Shown piece by piece: positions 58,493-64,000 of a stretch of 64,000 nt of DNA. Under the pieces are notes generated by a model. The model was given only the letters and a program-made list of their open reading frames with translations. It was not told the DNA's origin and searched no databases. The stretch spans positions 8,482,001 through 8,546,000 of the forward strand of contig NZ_CP017641.1 of assembly GCF_001983935.1 (NCBI RefSeq), in the 5' to 3' direction. Source of the DNA: Fuerstiella marisgermanici. GTDB taxonomy: Bacteria; Planctomycetota; Planctomycetia; Planctomycetales; Planctomycetaceae. The translations under genes were made by a program, and so were the position numbers. Position 1 is the stretch's first letter; the number at the start of each line of letters is the position of its first letter.

Positions 58493-60067
58493 ATGAAATT
58501 TCTTGACGGAAGAACGGTTGGAATTGACCTCGGCACAACATATTCGGCCATTGCGTATCTCGACGACAATGGTGACCCCACTCTTGCGCCAAACGCCGAT
58601 GGTCGCACAATCACACCCTCTGTCGTGCTGCTGGACGATGACCGAGTTGTCGTAGGGCCATCATTTGAGCGTATTTCCGTCGCGTCGCCCGATCAGATTG
58701 TCGAGGCGATTAAGCGAGAAATGGGCAACAAAGATTATCACGTCATCTACCAGAACAAGAAGCTGACTCCTGAGTTTGTTTCTGCTCTGATCCTGAAGAA
58801 GATGAAGCAGGATGCGGAAAAAGTGATTGGCCCGATTTCCAACGCCGTCATCACCGTTCCCTATTACTTCAACGACGTTCGCCGCAAAGCCACGCAGGAT
58901 GCCGGTCGAATTGCAGGCTTGAATGTGATTGACATCATCAACGAACCTACGGCCGCGACGCTGGCGTACGCGTGGCAGCAAGGTGAACTCGGACGAACAG
59001 ACCTGAAGTCCGACGAAAAGACAATTCTGGTCTACGACCTCGGGGGCGGTACGTTCGACGTGACCATCGTTCGCTACACGCCGACCAGCTTTCGAGTACT
59101 TGCGACTGACGGTGACGTGATGTTGGGTGGTCTCGACTGGAGCCGCCGTCTGACGGATCATCTGGTCGAGCAGTTCAAGCAGAAGTACGGCGAAGACCCG
59201 TCTCAGGATCCGGAAGCCATGATGGCGTTCAATCAGGAGTCGGAAGACGTAAAACGCGACCTTAGCGATAAGTCACAGGTTCCGGTTAGCGTGTACTACA
59301 AGGGCAAGACGCTTACCGTTTCTTTGACGCGAGCCGAATTCGAACGTATGACGGCCGACCTGTTGCAGCGGACCAAGGACACTGCAGAACTGGTGATGCA
59401 GCAGGCAGGCGTGAAAGCCGGTATGCTGGACGAAGTTGTGCTGGTCGGCGGTTCAACTTTGATGCCAGTGGTCGAACAGATGCTGTTGGAAGTCACCGGC
59501 CGCGAACCTAACCGCGATCTTATGCCGGAACGAGCAGTCGCCGAAGGTGCCGCGATTCATGCGGCGATTCTGCAGGCTCGAAGTGGCAACACAGACCACG
59601 TCACCGATGCCGTCCGCAGACGTTTGAATACTGTAAAAACCAGTGACGTGAACTCACATTCGCTGGGGATTAAGGTTAGTGATCCCAGCGACAAGAGTCG
59701 CAAGATTAACCACATCATGATCCCCAAAAACACGCCCGTGCCACACAGTGTCCATCAGCGGTTTGGAACGAATGTGGCGGGCCAGCAGCGAGTTCACGTG
59801 GAAATTCTCGAAGGTGATGCGGCTGATCCGGCCGCATGCGAACAGATCGGTGACTTCCGCGTTTACAACCTTCCGGAAAGCCTGCCCAAAGGGGCACCGA
59901 TTGAGATCACTTATTCCTACGACAGCTCAGGCCGCATCAGTGCGACGGCGAAAGAGTTGACCGGGAATAACGAAGCGTCGGCTGAAATCGTCCGCGATGG
60001 CGGTATGGGCGACAAAGAAGTCACGGACGCCCTGGCAGCGCTCACTGAAGAATACGATATCGAATAG
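58493..60067 (+). CDS. Short Hsp70/DnaK-family chaperone
   Basis: 524 residues. Full nucleotide-binding domain (GIDLGTTYSAIAY, PYYFNDVRRKATQDAG, INEPTAATLAYAW, VYDLGGGTFDVTIV, VVLVGGSTLMPVVEQ) followed by a substrate-binding beta domain, but it stops about 110 residues before the length of classical DnaK and lacks the helical lid. No grpE or dnaJ lies nearby. It follows the kinase-STAND gene by 250 bp and ends at a strong terminator. Probably an accessory Hsp70 paralogue rather than the main DnaK. Confidence 0.88.
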   Translation: MKFLDGRTVGIDLGTTYSAIAYLDDNGDPTLAPNADGRTITPSVVLLDDDRVVVGPSFERISVASPDQIVEAIKREMGNKDYHVIYQNKKLTPEFVSALILKKMKQDAEKVIGPISNAVITVPYYFNDVRRKATQDAGRIAGLNVIDIINEPTAATLAYAWQQGELGRTDLKSDEKTILVYDLGGGTFDVTIVRYTPTSFRVLATDGDVMLGGLDWSRRLTDHLVEQFKQKYGEDPSQDPEAMMAFNQESEDVKRDLSDKSQVPVSVYYKGKTLTVSLTRAEFERMTADLLQRTKDTAELVMQQAGVKAGMLDEVVLVGGSTLMPVVEQMLLEVTGREPNRDLMPERAVAEGAAIHAAILQARSGNTDHVTDAVRRRLNTVKTSDVNSHSLGIKVSDPSDKSRKINHIMIPKNTPVPHSVHQRFGTNVAGQQRVHVEILEGDAADPAACEQIGDFRVYNLPESLPKGAPIEITYSYDSSGRISATAKELTGNNEASAEIVRDGGMGDKEVTDALAALTEEYDIE

Positions 60068-60099
60068 AAGCCTGTTCGATTCAGTAGCCAATTTTGACA

Positions 60100-60136
60100 G
60101 AAGCCCGGCTTTCCGAGAAAGCCGGGCTTCTTTTTT
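60100..60136 (+). terminator. Strong Rho-independent terminator after hsp70
   Basis: A perfect 13-bp stem GAAGCCCGGCTTT / AAAGCCGGGCTTC with a short loop (60100-60130) is followed by six T residues (60131-60136). It lies 33 bp after the hsp70 stop. Confidence 0.92.
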
Positions 60137-60350
60137 GTGACTTCGTTCTCTGTTGTGCGCTGGTTTGTTTGGCCATCGTTCCAAAGTCAAACCACGGACG
60201 ACGCCAACCATGCGGAAGCAAGATATGGCGGGCAATTCCGTGTTTTCTGTGTCTTCCGTGGTTTGAAACTCGCCTCACTGCACGCGCGGAGGATCCCGTC
60301 CGATTCGCTCAAATCAATCGTTTGAATTCGGCCAAAGAGCAGGTTGACAC

Positions 60351-61571
60351 TTACGAATCTTCGGGCAGCAGGTGTCCCATCTTTTCTTTCTTCGTCGCCA
60401 TGTAGGTGCTGCGGCAGGCGTGCGGCGGTGCGACAATTGGCACCTGCTCGACCACTTCCAGGTCGACTCCGGAATACACAAAGGATTCTGTTTTCTTGGG
60501 GTTGTTGGTGAGCAGTCTCACTTTGGTCAGTCCCAGGTCCTTCAGGATCTGCAGGCCCACCATGTAGTCTCGCATATCCGCTTTGAAGCCCAGTTTGTGG
60601 TTGGCTTCGACAGTATCCAGACCTTCATCCTGCAGCTTGTAAGCTTTCAGCTTGGCCAACAAGCCAATGCCGCGGCCTTCCTGGGGCAGATACACGACGG
60701 CTCCAGCGGCTTCGCTATGAATCATCTGCATCGCCATATGCAACTGGTCGCCGCAGTCACAGCGCAACGAATCGACGACATCGCCCGTGAAGCATGAAGA
60801 ATGCATGCGGACCAGTGGAGCGTCCACTTTTGTCAGATCGCCCCACACCATCGCCATGGGCTCCTGATTTTCGTGAGCGACCTGGTAGCCGATCATTGTT
60901 GGAGTGCCGAAATTCTTTGTTGGGATCTGCACTTCGACGGCGCGGCTGACAAGTTGTTCTCGAAGACGGCGATACTTGATTAGTTCTTCGATTGAGATAA
61001 TCGGGATGTCGTATTCCGCGCTGATTTCTTCCAGTTCGGCCATGTCGGCCATTCCGTGACCGCGCTGGCTGCAGATTTCGATAAGCGTTCCCACCGGCCG
61101 CATGCCCGCCATCCGCATCAGGTCGACTGTTGCTTCAGTGTGCCCTGCGCGTCGCAGCACGCCGCCGTCCATCGCCATCAGCGGTGACATATGCCCCGGT
61201 TTTACGAAATCGTCCGCAGTAGCGTTTGGGTTCGCCAGTTCACGAATGGTGCAGGCGCGATTGTCTGCGCTGACCCCGGTGCCCGCGTTTAGGTGATCGA
61301 CGGTCGTCAAAAAGGCCGTCTTATGCGGTGCGGTGTTGTGGCTGTCGTCAATGACGGGTTTCAGACGGAGTCGTTCGGCTTCTTCGACCGACATCGGTAC
61401 GCACATGGTGCCGCGGCCGATTTTCAGCATGAAATCGACCTGTTCGGGCGTCACGGTTTCTGCCGCGCAGACGAAGTCGCCTTCGTTTTCGCGATCTTCG
61501 TCATCGACCACGATGATCATGCGGCCCTGCTTGAGTGCCTGAACTGCGTTGTCAATTTTCTTGAATGGCAT
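60351..61571 (-). CDS. ribBA: Bifunctional 3,4-dihydroxy-2-butanone-4-phosphate synthase / GTP cyclohydrolase II
   Basis: 406 residues. The N-terminal DHBP synthase half (1 to about 200) shows VDDEDRENEGDFV, SPLMAMDGGVLRRAGHTEA and MRPVGTLIEIC. The C-terminal GTP cyclohydrolase II half (about 205-400) shows CFTGDVVDSLRCDCGDQL (zinc cysteines), LPQEGRGIGL and LTNNPKKTESF. Together they make two riboflavin precursors, from ribulose-5-phosphate and from GTP. The stretch TGVSADNRA differs from the usual TG(I/V)SAxDR by having Asn at the Asp position. No FMN riboswitch is obvious upstream. Confidence 0.95.
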   Translation of the reverse strand: MPFKKIDNAVQALKQGRMIIVVDDEDRENEGDFVCAAETVTPEQVDFMLKIGRGTMCVPMSVEEAERLRLKPVIDDSHNTAPHKTAFLTTVDHLNAGTGVSADNRACTIRELANPNATADDFVKPGHMSPLMAMDGGVLRRAGHTEATVDLMRMAGMRPVGTLIEICSQRGHGMADMAELEEISAEYDIPIISIEELIKYRRLREQLVSRAVEVQIPTKNFGTPTMIGYQVAHENQEPMAMVWGDLTKVDAPLVRMHSSCFTGDVVDSLRCDCGDQLHMAMQMIHSEAAGAVVYLPQEGRGIGLLAKLKAYKLQDEGLDTVEANHKLGFKADMRDYMVGLQILKDLGLTKVRLLTNNPKKTESFVYSGVDLEVVEQVPIVAPPHACRSTYMATKKEKMGHLLPEDS

Positions 61572-61883
61572 GTTGTGTTTCCGTTATTGCTTTGTGTCTC
61601 GACGCTGAAGAGTCGAGCTATAGGATTCTACGCCCTTCCTTCCAATCAACAACACCCGCTCGCCAATCGCCTCGAAACGCACACAATTTTCCGGAAAAGT
61701 CAATCCAGATTGCCACGTTTTTGAAGCACTTTCCTTTCCACCCCCAGATGTCCCCGCCAGTGTCTTGACTCAGCCCGCCCAGCAAATACGCTTGGTAACA
61801 GAGAGTGCTCAATCTCTCTCACCCACCACCCCGCCCACCAGTTTCGGCACGACGTCGACACTTTCCCACCCGGAGTCGCATTC
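61572..61883. other. Divergent intergenic region
   Basis: 312 bp between ribBA and the DUF1549-type gene. It holds both promoters; no gene, repeat or riboswitch-like structure is recognised. CGGAG at 61871-61875 is the ribosome site of the plus-strand gene. Confidence 0.55.
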
Positions 61884-64000
61884 ATGAAGATGCTCACCAC
61901 CTGTATTTTGTTGTGCGCCTTTTTCGCTGCCGGTCCCGCACACGCCGCCAAGCCGTCTTTGTCGTTTGGCCCCGTCGAAGAATCGGGTGTTGTGCAGATT
62001 CGCAGCCGCGATACTCGCCAGCAGCTTTATGTGACATTCACCAGCGAAGGCGGTGAAGTCGACATTACTCGCGACGTCGCCTACAGCGTCCATCCTGAAG
62101 GTGTACTGCGAATCGATGAAACCGGCCTGGTCACTCCGATCGCCGACGGCGATGCCGTCATCAAAGCGACTCGCAACGACCAGTCCTGCGAAGTGAAAGT
62201 CAATGTCACCGGGTTCACCACGCCTTTGCCCATTAACTTCGGCAACAAGGTCGTACCCGTGTTTAGTAAACTGGGCTGCAACGGCGGTGGCTGTCACGGC
62301 AAGTCGGGTGGCCAGAACGGATTCCAGCTGTCGTTGCTGGGGTTTTACCCGGAAGACGATTACGAATTCCTTCGCAAAGAATCACGGGGCCGCCGAATCT
62401 TCCCGGCCGCTCCAGAACGCAGCCTGCTGCTGACTAAAGCCACTGGCATGGCTCCTCACGGCGGCGGCAAACGCATGGGAACCGACAGCTACGAATACCG
62501 AACGCTAGTGAGCTGGATCGAACAGGGCATGCCTTTCGGTGCCCCCGATGCACCGCACGTGACGGCGATTCAATGCTACCCTAAAGCTCGAGTCATGACG
62601 CAGAGCACCAATCAACAAATCAGCGTCATCGCCACTTACAGTGACGGCACAACCGAGGACGTCACTCGAATGGCGTTGTACGAACCTAACGACACGGAAA
62701 TGGCCGAATGCAGCGAGACGGGACTTGTCACAACGCTCGAATTGGCCGGTGAAGTCGCCATCATGGCTCGCTATCAGGGACAGGTCAGTACCTTCCGAGC
62801 CACCATCCCTTTGGGTGCCGATACGTCTGAAATGCCCGAACCAGTCAACCTGGTCGACAACGCGGTCTTCGGAAAATTGAAGCTGCTGGGCATTCCCCCG
62901 TCGAAAGTGGCTGACGATGCCACTTTCCTGCGACGAGTTTCGTTGGACGTCACCGGAACTCTGCCAAGTGACGCGAAAGTTCGTGAATTCCTGGCCAGTA
63001 CCGATCCGGCTAAGCGTGATAAGCTGATTGATGAACTCGTCGACAGCAGCGAGTACGCCGACCACTTCTCAAACAAGTGGAACTTTATTCTTCGCAACAA
63101 GAAGTCCAAAGGCGAAGACACGGCGGGCACGCACCTGTTCCATCAGTGGGTGTGGGACAGCATTTACGAGAACAAACCGTACGACCGATTCGTCCGCGAA
63201 ATCATCACCGCCAGCGGTGAGCCCCTGGTGAACCCGGCCGTGAACTGGTATCGCGAAGTCGATCAGGTCGAAGAGCAAGTGGAAGACACGGCTCAGCTGT
63301 TTTTGGGCATCCGCATTCAGTGTGCACGGTGCCATCACCACCCATTCGAAAAGTGGAGTCAGAACGATTACTACAGTCTGGCTGCGTTCTACAACCGAGT
63401 TGGTAAGAAGGCGATTCCCGGCGTCGCCGCAGGCTTCCGCGATCGCCAGATTTTCCACAACGAAGGCGTCGCCACTGCAAAGAATCCTCGTTCCGGCGCA
63501 GCCCTGAAGCCAGCCGGTTTGGGTTCTGCTCCGCTGGATATTCCAGCTGAAGCCGATCCTCGTGTTCAACTGGCGGATTGGATGAGCGACCCGAAGAATC
63601 CATTCTTCGCGAAGTCACTCGTGAACCGCTATTGGAAGCACTTCTTTAATCGAGGCATCGTCGAACCGGAAGACGATATGCGAGAAACCAACCCGCCGTC
63701 GAATCCGGAATTGCTGGATGGTCTGGCCGATCGTTTCATCGCGAGCGGTTTCGACCTGAAGGATCTGGTCCGCACAATTTGTCGGTCCAAGACTTATCAG
63801 TTGAGTTCGCTGCCGAACGAATACAATGCCAGCGACAAACAAAACTTCAGTCGCTATTACCCTCGTCGCCTCAGCGCCGAAGCTCTGTACGACGGGTTCC
63901 ACATGGTGACGATGACGTCAGAAAACTTCAGCGGCATGCCAGTCGGTACCAGAGCGATTCAGTTGGCGGACACGTCGACAGGGCCATATTTTCTGAAAGT
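61884..64000 (+). CDS. Secreted DUF1549/DUF1553-type planctomycete protein with CxxCH motif, 3' end cut by window edge
   Basis: At least 705 residues, running off the right edge without a stop. Signal peptide MKMLTTCILLCAFFAAGPAHA. An Ig-like segment (about 30-110, VYSVHPEGVLRIDETGLV-like) precedes a cytochrome-type LGCNGGGCHGKSGG (CNGGGCH, one residue longer than the usual CxxCH). A second Ig-like region follows and then DUF1549 (FLRRVSLDVTGTLPSDAKV, RIQCARCHHHPFEKW with a true CARCH haem-type motif) and the start of DUF1553 (NPFFAKSLVNRYWKHFFNRG). These proteins are numerous in planctomycetes, usually paired with DUF1501 genes; function is not settled. CGGAG upstream supports the start. Confidence 0.9.
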   Translation, partial: MKMLTTCILLCAFFAAGPAHAAKPSLSFGPVEESGVVQIRSRDTRQQLYVTFTSEGGEVDITRDVAYSVHPEGVLRIDETGLVTPIADGDAVIKATRNDQSCEVKVNVTGFTTPLPINFGNKVVPVFSKLGCNGGGCHGKSGGQNGFQLSLLGFYPEDDYEFLRKESRGRRIFPAAPERSLLLTKATGMAPHGGGKRMGTDSYEYRTLVSWIEQGMPFGAPDAPHVTAIQCYPKARVMTQSTNQQISVIATYSDGTTEDVTRMALYEPNDTEMAECSETGLVTTLELAGEVAIMARYQGQVSTFRATIPLGADTSEMPEPVNLVDNAVFGKLKLLGIPPSKVADDATFLRRVSLDVTGTLPSDAKVREFLASTDPAKRDKLIDELVDSSEYADHFSNKWNFILRNKKSKGEDTAGTHLFHQWVWDSIYENKPYDRFVREIITASGEPLVNPAVNWYREVDQVEEQVEDTAQLFLGIRIQCARCHHHPFEKWSQNDYYSLAAFYNRVGKKAIPGVAAGFRDRQIFHNEGVATAKNPRSGAALKPAGLGSAPLDIPAEADPRVQLADWMSDPKNPFFAKSLVNRYWKHFFNRGIVEPEDDMRETNPPSNPELLDGLADRFIASGFDLKDLVRTICRSKTYQLSSLPNEYNASDKQNFSRYYPRRLSAEALYDGFHMVTMTSENFSGMPVGTRAIQLADTSTGPYFLK

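Noticed and set aside
61572-61883. FMN riboswitch upstream of ribBA
   Set aside because: None of the conserved RFN-element segments are recognisable in the leader.

Overview
This window reads as chromosomal DNA of a planctomycete (Planctomycetota). The inference rests on the gene content: a secreted DUF1549/DUF1553-type protein with a cytochrome-like CxxCH motif, two zinc-ribbon signal peptidase I paralogues with very large insertions, a Ser/Thr kinase fused to a STAND-like NTPase and a formylglycine-generating-enzyme domain, a giant secreted PQQ-propeller protein, a ribosomal S1-like protein with a long Pro/Ala/Glu extension, and DUF58/MoxR and DUF4175 genes. No 16S gene is present, so the genus is not assigned.

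Layout. 1-3650: a truncated secreted GH32 gene on the minus strand; its upstream region carries a complete ISL3-family insertion sequence (24-bp terminal inverted repeats, perfect 8-bp target duplication) and a 176-bp MITE-like element. 3654-7133: a divergent oxyR/katG pair, in which the catalase-peroxidase has a signal peptide, ending in a hairpin terminator. 7145-16373: an integrative island lying against tRNA-Asn. It carries a remnant of an older integrase tail, ParD/ParE, a 1401-residue TIR-WD40(x14)-Roc-like GTPase-DUF4365 protein, a Rep_trans-like replication initiator with 18-bp iterons, a small gene, an excisionase-like HTH gene and a tyrosine integrase. 23-bp direct repeats (22/23 identical) at 7293-7315 and 16298-16320 are the probable attL and attR.

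16582-30300: a NitT/TauT-type permease with a substrate-binding/OmpA fusion, an SMP-30 lactonase, DUF58 and MoxR, threonine dehydrogenase, an XRE-cupin regulator, a PSP1-like protein with a Gly/Cys tail, a membrane pseudokinase, an S1-like protein and a diadenylate cyclase. 30399-40148: a PQQ-repeat protein, a tandem-ACT protein, lptB and two tandem signal peptidases. 40502-52701: a tightly packed minus-strand run (DUF4175, coiled-coil acidic protein, secreted helical protein, NPCBM protein, HtrA-like protease, trypsin-like PDZ protein, beta-lactamase-fold serine hydrolase) that looks like one envelope operon. 52848-64000: a small membrane protein, the kinase-STAND-FGE protein, a short Hsp70, ribBA, and the start of a DUF1549-type gene cut by the window edge.

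The most unusual material is the island. Its large protein joins a TIR domain that keeps the putative NADase glutamate, two predicted seven-bladed propellers, a GTPase switch and a nuclease-like DUF4365 domain in one chain, as expected of a self-contained anti-phage sensor-effector. The attachment core also lies inside the integrase reading frame, so excision would replace the last three residues of the integrase with a 52-residue tail encoded at the far end of the island.
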